From NCBI RefSeq assembly GCF_003058365.1, contig NZ_CP028858.1, positions 2,468,836 to 2,532,835 of the forward strand: 64,000 nt of DNA, in the 5' to 3' direction. This document shows, piece after piece, positions 26,563 through 33,767 of this stretch. The notes beneath the pieces were generated by a model. The model did not search any database. It was not told the DNA's origin and saw only the letters and a program-made list of their open reading frames with translations. The DNA is from Halococcoides cellulosivorans. Its GTDB lineage: Archaea; Halobacteriota; Halobacteria; Halobacteriales; Haloarculaceae. Both the position numbers and the translations under genes were made by a program. The first letter of the stretch is position 1; each line of letters begins with the position of its first letter.

Positions 26563-26603
26563 TTAACCAACGAAACTGGGACAAAGAACTGAGCGTTGGT
26601 TAA
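26563..26603. repeat. Inverted repeat, copy b (TTAACCAAC, 23 nt, GTTGGTTAA)
   Basis: Perfect nine-base arms at 26563-26571 and 26595-26603, upstream of the AbiEi-like gene. With copy a it brackets the AbiE module. Confidence 0.85.
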
Positions 26604-27082
26604 CCATTCAACTGTGCGGTAGCGCGGAGTCTCCTTCTGCTCACGGCTTTGCCGTTCGCATGGTCAGCGGAACCTTCGGTTCCGCACTATCCTCAAGCGC
26701 GAGCGAAGCGAACGGTAGGGAGCGGAGGAGCGCGTGTCGAAGCAGGGCACAACCGTTATTTTCACCCGGATCGTCGTCCCACGTAGTCCAGTCCGGGCTT
26801 CAGACAGCCCTGTGAAGGGTGCCGATACCAACATTGCGGGGGTAAAGGGACGGTATCTCGGGATGGACGGGCCGCCGTCAACCGGCCCCGAAGGACGGAC
26901 CGACGACGCGACCGCTCCGCGCTGGCTCGACCGGCCGCGAAGTCGCCGAGGTCACGTCCAATTAAATTGCCGCTGCCGACCGACCTCATCGGCAAACAAG
27001 TCGGTCCGGGACGATAACTCCCATCCGACGCCATGCAAGCCCCGTCCTCAGAGCGCCGAAGGCGCTCAGGGCGGGGTAGTTG
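26604..27082 (+). mobile_element. Gene-free stretch with a probable IS200/IS605 end remnant
   Basis: The first part (26640-26740) consists of short GC palindromes. From about 26860 to 27082 the sequence resembles the 3' end of a TnpB-type element. It finishes in a hairpin at 27032-27078 whose outer stem is CCCCGTCCT/AGGGCGGGG and whose inner stem is GAGCGCC/GGCGCTC. No intact frame remains. The identity is a judgement from the hairpin form. Confidence 0.4.
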
Positions 27083-28013
27083 ACCTACTGGCTTCGAGGA
27101 CGTCGATGATCTCTTCTGCCGTCCGACTGATCCGTCCGAGCCGGTCGCGAACGACCTCAGGATCGTCCGATTCCCACGCGGCCAGGTAGAACGCCGACCC
27201 GCTGGTGTCGAGCCCGCAGTACCGCCCGACGACGTACGCGACCGCTTCGGCCTCGACCTCGCGTTTCGACCGCTCAGTGTCGTCGGTAACCTCGAAGTGG
27301 AGCAACGCGTGTGCGTACTCGTGAACCAGCGTCCGCGCAAGGTCGGCATCGTTCTCTCGATCGTGCACCTCGACGAGCGGCTGCATGTCGATGAGACTCC
27401 GCTGCTCGCAGATGCCCTTTGCCTCCCCGTGCGTCCACTCGTCGGCTGCAATGATTCGAACCGTCACGCCGACATCGTCAGCGCGCTCGGTCAGCTGGGA
27501 GACGAGATCGCCGGCGTCACCAGTCGCTTCTGTATCGAGGTCAGGGAGTGGTTCGCCCTCGGTCTGGGAGACGTCGAACACTGGCGCGGGCTTGAACCCG
27601 ACCAGGCCTTTCGACCACTCGTCTGGTGGGGTCTCGTCGAACTCACAGTCACTGTTTGCGTGGTAGCTCGGCGAGTTCTCGCACTGTGGGCACTGCTTCG
27701 TGATGATCGGTGCCCAGATCCAGAGGGCTGACTCGCCTTCCTGGACGTGGCGATCGAACTCTTCCTGCCAGGTCCGGTAGCCCGCCACGCGGGTTGCCCC
27801 GGGACACTGTCGCTTGATCAGGAGCGTGTTTCTGTAGGAGTAGTCGTGGAAGCGACTCTGGATGTCGAGCCATTCCTGGAACTCCGCGCTGGCCTGCGCG
27901 TCGTCGACGCCGGCGACGAGCTCGTCGATCCACTGTTCGATGGTGCTGTTCATCTCGCCGGATCGTGTGTCGGTCTGCTCGAAGGCGACCGACGACTCAC
28001 TGGTTGTAGACAT
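27066..28013 (-). CDS. ArdC-like antirestriction protein with HExxH protease domain
   Basis: The 315-residue protein starts at ATG 28013, preceded by GGAGAT at a good distance. An N-terminal ssDNA-binding region (about 20-100, with YRNTLLIKRQCPGATRVAGY) is followed by a zinc metalloprotease-like region with TLVHEYAHALLHF. This is the ArdC architecture: proteins carried by conjugative plasmids that protect entering single-stranded DNA from restriction. Four cysteines (CPQC and a later Cys) are inserted in the middle. The last codons and stop fall inside the IS-end hairpin, so the original C-terminus may have been replaced. Confidence 0.85.
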   Translation of the reverse strand: MSTTSESSVAFEQTDTRSGEMNSTIEQWIDELVAGVDDAQASAEFQEWLDIQSRFHDYSYRNTLLIKRQCPGATRVAGYRTWQEEFDRHVQEGESALWIWAPIITKQCPQCENSPSYHANSDCEFDETPPDEWSKGLVGFKPAPVFDVSQTEGEPLPDLDTEATGDAGDLVSQLTERADDVGVTVRIIAADEWTHGEAKGICEQRSLIDMQPLVEVHDRENDADLARTLVHEYAHALLHFEVTDDTERSKREVEAEAVAYVVGRYCGLDTSGSAFYLAAWESDDPEVVRDRLGRISRTAEEIIDVLEASRSTTPP

Positions 28014-28060
28014 GGTAATCTCCAAATCGAATGCACGGCGACTGCGGCCGTTCAGAACGC

Positions 28061-28088
28061 GCCGCACCCCTCAGGGGGCGCAAAAAAA
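28061..28088 (-). promoter_or_regulatory. T-run plus GC hairpin leader of ardC
   Basis: Read on the minus strand: a T7 run, then GCGCCCCCTGAGGGGTGCGGC, ending 47 bases before the start codon. One of at least six similar leaders. Confidence 0.6.
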
Positions 28089-28168
28089 CGTCTCTGCGGC
28101 TTCGTTGAGGTCAGAACGGCTAACGAGGGTGTTGTTTTAACTACGGCGGGGGCATCAGATGAGCCAGC

Positions 28169-28315
28169 ATGGGGCTTGTGAGTTCGCTCCGGAGGACCGT
28201 CGACGGGGGGTTATCGACTGTGTGGGAGTGTCGAAACTGTGGCGAGACTCTCTCAGAGGACGCCGCCGAGTGCCCACGTTGCGGGGCGGAGGATGTCGCC
28301 CGCTACGAGATTTGA
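28169..28315 (+). CDS. 48-residue zinc-ribbon protein
   Basis: A small protein beginning MGLVSSLRRTVDGG and carrying WECRNCGETL and CPRCGAEDVARYEI, two CxxC pairs that form a rubredoxin-like zinc ribbon. Codon use is haloarchaeal and the frame is closed. Single-domain zinc ribbons of about 50 residues are numerous in haloarchaea and mostly uncharacterised. It is divergent from ardC and convergent with the next minus-strand gene, 15 bases away. TTTTAA about 35 bases upstream could be its TATA region. Confidence 0.75.
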   Translation: MGLVSSLRRTVDGGLSTVWECRNCGETLSEDAAECPRCGAEDVARYEI

Positions 28316-28330
28316 TCAGCGAAGCGTTTC

Positions 28331-28663
28331 CTATTCGTCAGCGAGACCGATCTTGTCGAGGTACTCGAGGAACTCGTCGAACCGCTCGACGTCACTGGGC
28401 GAGTCGGTCGCGAGATGACGTGCCCACTCGATGGCCCACTGGAAGGCGGGATCCGTTCCGCCTTTCCCGTGAATGTACCACCACCGCGCCGCTTTCAGCA
28501 CGACCAGCGGGTTCGTCGGCGGCTGCTCGCCGGCGAGCCCCCGGGTGATCGACTCGATTTCGTCGGGGACCGCGGTGGGATTGACGTCGCCTGATTGGTT
28601 GTTTGCGATATCGACTGGAATGTCGTCGATCGAGACACTGTTGGCGCTCTGTTGTTGACTCAC
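28331..28663 (-). CDS. Hypothetical haloarchaeal plasmid protein
   Basis: A 110-residue protein from a GTG start at 28663, chosen because GAGGAG stands just upstream and the leader hairpin lies 34 bases before. The first 45 residues are acidic and probably disordered. The C-terminal part (LVVLKAARWWYIHGKGGTDP, then AFQWAIEWARHL) is an aromatic-rich helical domain. No function is known to me. It belongs to the run of minus-strand genes that share T-run/hairpin leaders. Confidence 0.7.
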   Translation of the reverse strand: MSQQQSANSVSIDDIPVDIANNQSGDVNPTAVPDEIESITRGLAGEQPPTNPLVVLKAARWWYIHGKGGTDPAFQWAIEWARHLATDSPSDVERFDEFLEYLDKIGLADE

Positions 28664-28697
28664 TGGAAATCTCCTCTGGACGCGGACCCTCGATGAA

Positions 28698-28725
28698 GCC
28701 CTCGCCCTCTCTGGGGCGCGAAAAA
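28698..28725 (-). promoter_or_regulatory. T-run plus GC hairpin leader
   Basis: Minus strand: TTTTTCGCGCCCCAGAGAGG and GCGAGGGC, about 34 bases before the GTG at 28663. Same design as the leader of ardC. Confidence 0.55.
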
Positions 28726-28737
28726 CAACTCGCGGTC

Positions 28738-29736
28738 TCACGAGGGAAAGGAGACGCTCTGTTCGCCAGCGACTTCTTCGAGATTGTTCCGGTGGCGATG
28801 TGCGAAGTAACAGTCGTAGCTGCAGTATCCACAGAGTGCTCCAGTGTCGTACTCGGCGACGTAGGGACCACGCTCGCTCGTCCAGACGTTCGATCCACAC
28901 TCGGTACAGGCGGCGCTGTCGAGATCGCTCGGTGATGGCCCCTCGTAAGTGACGGTGAGATCGTCCTCCTGTGGCGTCGTTTCGGGCCAGACCCCGTGGT
29001 GCTTCCAGAACCCGCGAACCTGACCGAGACTGTGACGGACCGTTTTGCGAACCGTGAGGTGGTCCGCGTCGCGACCGCTGTTGTCCCATCCGCCGGCCGT
29101 CCAGAACTCCCCGAACTGCGCGCCCCGATGGAGGCCGTTCCAGTCGAGGCCGACGATATCCGCTGGCGGGTCGTCTGTGAGCGTAGGTCGAGTCAGCTGG
29201 CGGATGGCCTCGAGCTGCGTGGGTGGGCTTCCACCAAGGATGTGGACCCGTCGTCCGCGCCAGTCGGCCGGGTCGGAGAACTCTTCTGCCAATCGGTCGG
29301 CGTAGCCATGCGAATACCCGAGGGTGATGTCCTCGGGAATTGCATCGATCACTGCCTGGCACTTCGGAACGACGATGAGCTCGGCCTCGGGGTAGCTCGA
29401 ACGGATCTCGCGAACGGCAGCGACGTGGTCGTCGACGTCCCCCGGCTCGTAGACGTCGCCGACCACGCCAACCTGTGGCTCGTACTCGAAGAAGCGATCG
29501 ACGAATCGATCCAGATCGGGATTCCGGAAGTCGTTGTCGAGCATTCCAACGGGGAGATTGAGGTTTTGATACTGGTTTTCTTGATATCCACAGTCCTCCC
29601 GAAAGCCGGGAAGATATCCGAGGGCGAAGGCTCCGATAACGAACGGCGCTCGGTGCAGGAACGCAATGTAGTTGGTTTGTCTGGCAGCAGCGATGTCGCT
29701 CGCCGTACCGGTGGTCGGACTCAGATCGATGGACAT
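28738..29736 (-). CDS. DUF6610-like protein with barrel-like core and zinc finger
   Basis: A 332-residue protein. The N-terminal 220 residues show regularly alternating strands and helices. These include VGVVGDVYEPGD, LIVVPKC, ITLGYSHGYADRL, VHILGGSPPTQLEAI and ADIVGLDWNGLHRG, a pattern that suggests a TIM barrel. The HILGGSP loop reminds me of transglycosylase-type barrels such as DpdA, but this is inference. The C-terminal 60 residues carry CTECGS and CGYCSYDC, a zinc finger. I recall related haloarchaeal proteins listed as DUF6610. Substrate unknown. It has a T-run/hairpin leader, and copy c of the inverted repeat lies 72 bases upstream. Confidence 0.6.
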   Translation of the reverse strand: MSIDLSPTTGTASDIAAARQTNYIAFLHRAPFVIGAFALGYLPGFREDCGYQENQYQNLNLPVGMLDNDFRNPDLDRFVDRFFEYEPQVGVVGDVYEPGDVDDHVAAVREIRSSYPEAELIVVPKCQAVIDAIPEDITLGYSHGYADRLAEEFSDPADWRGRRVHILGGSPPTQLEAIRQLTRPTLTDDPPADIVGLDWNGLHRGAQFGEFWTAGGWDNSGRDADHLTVRKTVRHSLGQVRGFWKHHGVWPETTPQEDDLTVTYEGPSPSDLDSAACTECGSNVWTSERGPYVAEYDTGALCGYCSYDCYFAHRHRNNLEEVAGEQSVSFPS

Positions 29737-29765
29737 AATTTCACTCGCGAGGCCGCTGTTGGCTG

Positions 29766-29791
29766 CCCCGCACCCCTTCGGGGCCGAAAAA
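29766..29791 (-). promoter_or_regulatory. T-run plus GC hairpin leader
   Basis: Minus strand: TTTTTCGGCCCCGAAGGGGT then GCGGGG, 29 bases before the start at 29736. The hairpin has a clear CCCC/GGGG core. Confidence 0.6.
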
Positions 29792-29807
29792 CGCTCTCTT
29801 TACAGGA

Positions 29808-29849
29808 TTAACCAACAACCGATGCACTCAATCGCAGTTTGTTGGTTAA
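29808..29849. repeat. Inverted repeat, copy c (TTAACCAAC, 24 nt, GTTGGTTAA)
   Basis: Perfect arms at 29808-29816 and 29841-29849. It lies nine bases past the stop of the 72-residue protein gene and upstream of the DUF6610-like gene. Confidence 0.85.
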
Positions 29850-29858
29850 GAAACGACC

Positions 29859-30077
29859 TCACTCCTCGTCTGCACGTAGCTCGTCAGCCCTCCACTCGAG
29901 CCGACGCAGAATCTGCGTCCGGTTCTGGTGAGTGTTTTCGTAACCAACACACTCTCGAAGCGTCTCCATGTCCGGGATCGTCGCGATCCCGGCCTCGACC
30001 AACCGATGGCTCGGTGCTTCGAGACGTTTCTCGGGTGGAAGTCCGTCGGTACTCTCGCTCCTCGTGGACTGCTGCAT
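29859..30077 (-). CDS. 72-residue helical protein, paralogue A
   Basis: Starts at ATG 30077 (MQQSTRSESTDGLPPEKRLE). The central segment (SHRLVEAGIATIPDMETLRE then CVGYENTHQ) is nearly identical to a second gene at 31613-31831. Both are compact, charged and helical with a single cysteine. The function is unknown. The similarity extends into the upstream leaders, so the duplication included regulatory DNA. The Fic gene lies between the two copies. Confidence 0.7.
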   Translation of the reverse strand: MQQSTRSESTDGLPPEKRLEAPSHRLVEAGIATIPDMETLRECVGYENTHQNRTQILRRLEWRADELRADEE

Positions 30078-30155
30078 TGCTGTTGACCTCACCCTTCGAG
30101 GGCAAGATAGACAGAACGGGCGACTCCATTACACCGGATAGGGATTGGAGGAATT

Positions 30156-31337
30156 CTACGATTCTGAGAGTGGTTTGTCGAGACGTTCGTAAATGTCGGT
30201 AGCTTGGTATAGCTGACTACTGCCGTCGCTTTCAACCGCGGTGAGGACACCGTCTTCTTCGAGTGTTTCGATGAGCGAGTATGCGGTCGTGTGGGAGAAC
30301 CCGAACTGCTGTTCGGCTTGCTTGGCCGTGATGTAGGGGTTCTTAAAGAGCTGTTGGGTGAGTGGGAGAATGTACTCTGAGCGATGGGTTTGATACTCGG
30401 TGACGTATGTTCGCCGGAGTTCTAGCAGTTGTTCACCCCGCTCGACGGCTTCCTTCGCTTGCTGCCAGATACCCCGAAGGAAGAAATGGAGCCAATTGTC
30501 CCACGCACCGTGAGTACGAACGTGCGTGAGGAGGTTCGTGTAGTCATCGCGGTATTCGTTGAAGTATGCACTGAGGTACAGATACGGTTCTGTGAGGAGT
30601 TCTTCGCGCTGGAGCCCAAGACTGACTAAGAGACGGCCAAGGCGGCCGTTCCCGTCGCGGAAGGGGTGGATGGTTTCGAACTGGTAGTGGATGAGTCCAA
30701 GCTTAATGAGCGCGTGAATTGGTTGCGGGACGTTCGTGTATTCGAGGAGTTCGTCGAGTTTTTCACGGGCTTGCTTGGGTGGCGCCGGGACAAATGTTGC
30801 CTGAGAGATATCGGCGGCCTCGAAGGGAGCGAGGTAGTTTTGGATGTCCCGGATTTCTCCGGGTGATGGATCTTCGCTTCGGACGCCGTCGAGGAGAATC
30901 GAGTGCATCTCACAGAGGGTATCTGTGGTGATCTGTTCGTCTTGGTCGATGGCGTTGAGTCCGGTTTGGAGGGCCGTGAGATAGTTTTTTGCCTGTCGTG
31001 CCCCTTCGTTATCGGAGGAGGCTTCTCCGACAGCTTGCTGTGCCTCATATCGATACACATCTGAGAGTGTGACTTGGGTCCCTTCGATACGAGAGGATTG
31101 GACTGCCTCTTTCCGGGCGAACGCTTCGATGAGCATCGTGCTGGAGCCTGCTTTTGGACCGAGGTATTCGAGTGCGCCGAGCATCCGCATTGCCTGCCCG
31201 ATTTCCTTCGTGAAGTCACCTTGGTCCAGGTCGATTGCATCGAGATCGTCGGGAATGAATGAGGATAACTCGTATCCGTCGACGGTGGTGGTGACGAGCT
31301 CCCCAGGGGCGTTTTCTGTGAACTGGTTTTGATCCAT
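30156..31337 (-). CDS. Fic-family adenylyltransferase (self-inhibited class)
   Basis: A 393-residue protein from ATG 31337 (MDQNQFTENAPG). The catalytic Fic motif HPFRDGNGRLGR is complete. N-terminal to it, SSRIEGT matches the inhibitory S/T-x-x-x-E-G/N helix of class II Fic proteins, in which the Glu blocks ATP until released. The C-terminus (about 310-385) is a winged helix with ITAKQAEQQFGFSHTTAYSL, suggesting DNA binding or autoregulation. Fic enzymes attach AMP to hydroxyl side chains of target proteins. The gene sits alone between two copies of a small-protein gene and may have arrived as a unit. Confidence 0.9.
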   Translation of the reverse strand: MDQNQFTENAPGELVTTTVDGYELSSFIPDDLDAIDLDQGDFTKEIGQAMRMLGALEYLGPKAGSSTMLIEAFARKEAVQSSRIEGTQVTLSDVYRYEAQQAVGEASSDNEGARQAKNYLTALQTGLNAIDQDEQITTDTLCEMHSILLDGVRSEDPSPGEIRDIQNYLAPFEAADISQATFVPAPPKQAREKLDELLEYTNVPQPIHALIKLGLIHYQFETIHPFRDGNGRLGRLLVSLGLQREELLTEPYLYLSAYFNEYRDDYTNLLTHVRTHGAWDNWLHFFLRGIWQQAKEAVERGEQLLELRRTYVTEYQTHRSEYILPLTQQLFKNPYITAKQAEQQFGFSHTTAYSLIETLEEDGVLTAVESDGSSQLYQATDIYERLDKPLSES

Positions 31338-31361
31338 GTCATATAATCCTTTTGTGGCCAC

Positions 31362-31612
31362 TAAAGGTTTAGCGGGTATAGTTGAATGAGGTCAAGACCT
31401 GTTCAATGTAGCATGAATAGAAACAATCTTCATTCAACCTTCCCGGGGAGAGGGTTGAATATTGAGTGGCGGGATTCAGTATAGAACTGAATCAGAACAA
31501 TTCCCATAACAGCTTCCGACTATAAACTTGAATGGGCGAGGGGGCGAGTCGGCCCACGCTGAATTAGCTATTCACCGGTTCAACTTTAGTAGGTGTCTTC
31601 ACCTCTGTTGTC
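31362..31612. other. Intergenic with ATTCAACC inverted repeat
   Basis: ATTCAACC at 31432-31439 and GGTTGAAT at 31453-31460 form a hairpin with a 13-base GC-rich loop. Further GTTGAA/GTTCAA words recur at 31380, 31400 and 31577. This may be the Fic promoter-operator region. Confidence 0.45.
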
Positions 31613-31831
31613 TCAGTCCTCCTGTGTGCGGATCTCGCTGGCCCGGTGTTCGAGACGCCGAAGGATTTGGACTCGCTGCTGGTGGGTGTTTTCGTAGCCT
31701 ACACACTCTCGGAGCGTTTCCATGTCCGGGATCGTCGCGATACCGGCCTCGACCAATCGATGGCTCGGTGCTTCGAGACGCCTCTCGGGTGGAAGTCCGT
31801 CGGTACTCTCACTCATCGTGGACTGCTGCAT
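31613..31831 (-). CDS. 72-residue helical protein, paralogue B
   Basis: Starts at ATG 31831 (MQQSTMSESTDGLPPERRLE). About 85 percent of residues match paralogue A at 29859-30077; the differences are concentrated at the C-terminus. The upstream sequence (CACCCCTCGAGGGCGAGATAGACAG) also matches that of paralogue A with few changes. It follows the DUF932-like gene on the same strand. The role is unknown. The pair looks like a recent local duplication that brackets the Fic gene. Confidence 0.7.
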   Translation of the reverse strand: MQQSTMSESTDGLPPERRLEAPSHRLVEAGIATIPDMETLRECVGYENTHQQRVQILRRLEHRASEIRTQED

Positions 31832-31898
31832 TGCTGTTGGCCTCCACCCCTCGAGGGCGAGATAGACAGAACGGGGTGACTCCAGCACCGTCAGGGGC

Positions 31899-33059
31899 TC
31901 AGGCCATCGTCTCCTGGAACCGTTCGCGAAGCGCATCCTCGCGCTCTTCGAACCGATCGACTTTCCCCTTCAGATCATCGCTGACGCTCTCGATGCTTGC
32001 CAGCGCTCGCTCGCCGGCCAGCGACGCCTGCGACCCGCCGTCACCGTTCGCTTCCAGCTGTTGCTCGTACGCGTGTTCGACGCGCTTGATGGTGCCTTCC
32101 GGGTTGAACAGAATGTCGTTCGCGATGCGCACGTACTGATCAAGGGAACCCCCTTCTTTCCCCTGGAAGAAGTGGGTGAGCGCGTACGTGCCACCGGAAT
32201 GCAGCGTCCACATGTCGATCTCGAACGGTGACATCGCATTGGCTTCTGCGTCGCCTGCAGCGCGTTCGGACAGGTAGTCCGGGAAGCCGAGTAGCGTGTA
32301 AAACTCCGTGACGGTGAATGGAAGCTCCGAGAAGTCTAGGTCGATCTCCTGGGCGTCCCGGATGAACTCGAAGAGGTCGTCGGCAACGAGCTCGACCTGA
32401 GCGAGGATCTCCTCCCACCAGGTCCGGAAGTTCCGGATGTCGCCGACGTGCTTGATGACCTCCTTGTCGGTGAGCGAGCGCATCGTGTTCGAACAGTACC
32501 CGTCCTGGGCGAATCCTTCCACGTACACCGCGTGCTCGCCGAAGAAGTCATATCCCGACGTCACGCCCATCGTGATCGGCTCTGATCGACCGGGCAGACG
32601 CACCTCGAGGCCGTCGAACATGATGTCCATGTGGACCTCGCCACCGCCCCGGTAGCGCCGAATCTCGCCGAACATCACGTCACCCAGCGGCGTTTCGTCG
32701 AGGGTCTCCTCGCGGAGCACCGCTTCCAGCGGGTTGTACACGTCGACCGGATTGATGATTGAGTAGGAGTCGGTCGGGATGTGAAAGAGAGGATCCGTCT
32801 CGGCGCCCTGTTCGTGGGCCTCCGTGCAAGCCCGTCTCGGCTCGACGAGCGCGTTGAACCGCTCCGTCTCGACCCACTCGTCGGTGTATGGATTCTGGTA
32901 GGCCACGTTCGTCTCGACAGCTTGCGGGAGGTCACGGATCGCCTCGGCAAACGTCACGGGATTTTCGCCTCCGTGTCGGTTTCGATACCACTCAGGGAGT
33001 TCCGTCTCAGTCCGTCCATCGACGCCGGCGAAGATGGTTCTAGACGCTGGGTCTTTCAT
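31899..33059 (-). CDS. DUF932-like plasmid protein
   Basis: A 386-residue protein. The middle segment has the order GVTSGYDFFGEHAVYVEGFA then QDGYCSNTMRSL. It resembles the SYDGS and CxNG signatures of DUF932 proteins, which occur on plasmids and phages and have no settled function. The last 60 residues form a charged coiled coil (SVSDDLKGKVDRFEEREDAL). It has a T-run/hairpin leader 52 bases upstream. The DUF932 link is by motif pattern only and could be wrong. A role in plasmid upkeep or DNA transfer is possible from context. Confidence 0.55.
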   Translation of the reverse strand: MKDPASRTIFAGVDGRTETELPEWYRNRHGGENPVTFAEAIRDLPQAVETNVAYQNPYTDEWVETERFNALVEPRRACTEAHEQGAETDPLFHIPTDSYSIINPVDVYNPLEAVLREETLDETPLGDVMFGEIRRYRGGGEVHMDIMFDGLEVRLPGRSEPITMGVTSGYDFFGEHAVYVEGFAQDGYCSNTMRSLTDKEVIKHVGDIRNFRTWWEEILAQVELVADDLFEFIRDAQEIDLDFSELPFTVTEFYTLLGFPDYLSERAAGDAEANAMSPFEIDMWTLHSGGTYALTHFFQGKEGGSLDQYVRIANDILFNPEGTIKRVEHAYEQQLEANGDGGSQASLAGERALASIESVSDDLKGKVDRFEEREDALRERFQETMA

Positions 33060-33111
33060 TTTTGGTCACCTCGAATCAGGATCAGTCATCGACGAGTGCT
33101 TGCATCGTCTC

Positions 33112-33141
33112 GCGCCCTGCGCCCTCTGCCGGGCGCAAAAA
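33112..33141 (-). promoter_or_regulatory. T-run plus GC hairpin leader
   Basis: Minus strand: TTTTTGCGCCCGGCAGAGGG, then CGCAGGGCGCG, 52 bases before the start at 33059. Confidence 0.55.
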
Positions 33142-33175
33142 CACTACCACGCAGTCAGCTGTCAATCGAAATCTG

Positions 33176-33571
33176 CTACGCCAGATGCGACACCGCTTCT
33201 GGTTCCTCGATGTCGTCGAACTCACCACGTTCGACCGGCTCCCAGTCCTCACTTAGCGTCGGACTCCACCAGTCGATCTCGTAGGTGCCCGGTGCGCCGA
33301 AGACCTTCACTCGAGCCGATCCATCAGGCAGATCGCGACGGAGCTTCTCGTCGACGTGGAGATTCCAGGTCGTGGCGGTATCGAAGCAGGCGAGGACGGC
33401 TTCCTCGTACCCGCGTGTCTCTCGGGATTCCTGGAGTTCGACCTGGGTATTGCAGTTCTCGCAGAACACCCCCTCGTATGGAATGTGGCTGAACACCTCG
33501 TGCCCGCAGACCGGACACCAGAGGAACTCGAACAGTGCGTCGCTGTGACGGTCGATGACGTCCAAACTCAT
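33176..33571 (-). CDS. Zinc-ribbon protein, unknown function
   Basis: The 131-residue protein begins MSLDVIDRHSDALFEFLW and carries CPVCGHEV and FCENCNTQ, forming a zinc ribbon at about residues 19-42. The remaining 90 residues alternate strands and short helices with conserved-looking aromatic residues (WNLHVDEKLRRDLPDG, EIDWWSP). I recall similar haloarchaeal plasmid proteins without assigned function. The start is set by ATG 33571, the first Met before the zinc ribbon. Confidence 0.7.
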   Translation of the reverse strand: MSLDVIDRHSDALFEFLWCPVCGHEVFSHIPYEGVFCENCNTQVELQESRETRGYEEAVLACFDTATTWNLHVDEKLRRDLPDGSARVKVFGAPGTYEIDWWSPTLSEDWEPVERGEFDDIEEPEAVSHLA

Positions 33572-33767
33572 TGTGGATCTGGCCCGATCGGAACGGGCCA
33601 CCCATTTTGGCCCAATATAAACGTCACCGTGGGACGCGGCTAGCGGGGCTGACGGTCGCTCGAGACGCTGTCGTCTCGGTGGAGTCTCTATCATGGATAT
33701 CCTCTGGGGGACATTCGATTTCCCCTCATAACAGGGTCGAACCCTCTCCAGCTCTCACCGTCCGGCA

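Noticed and set aside
26734-27189. 151-residue plus-strand protein
   Set aside because: It overlaps the ardC 3' end and the IS-end hairpin, is Ser/Arg/Pro-rich and lacks the acidic composition of real genes here.
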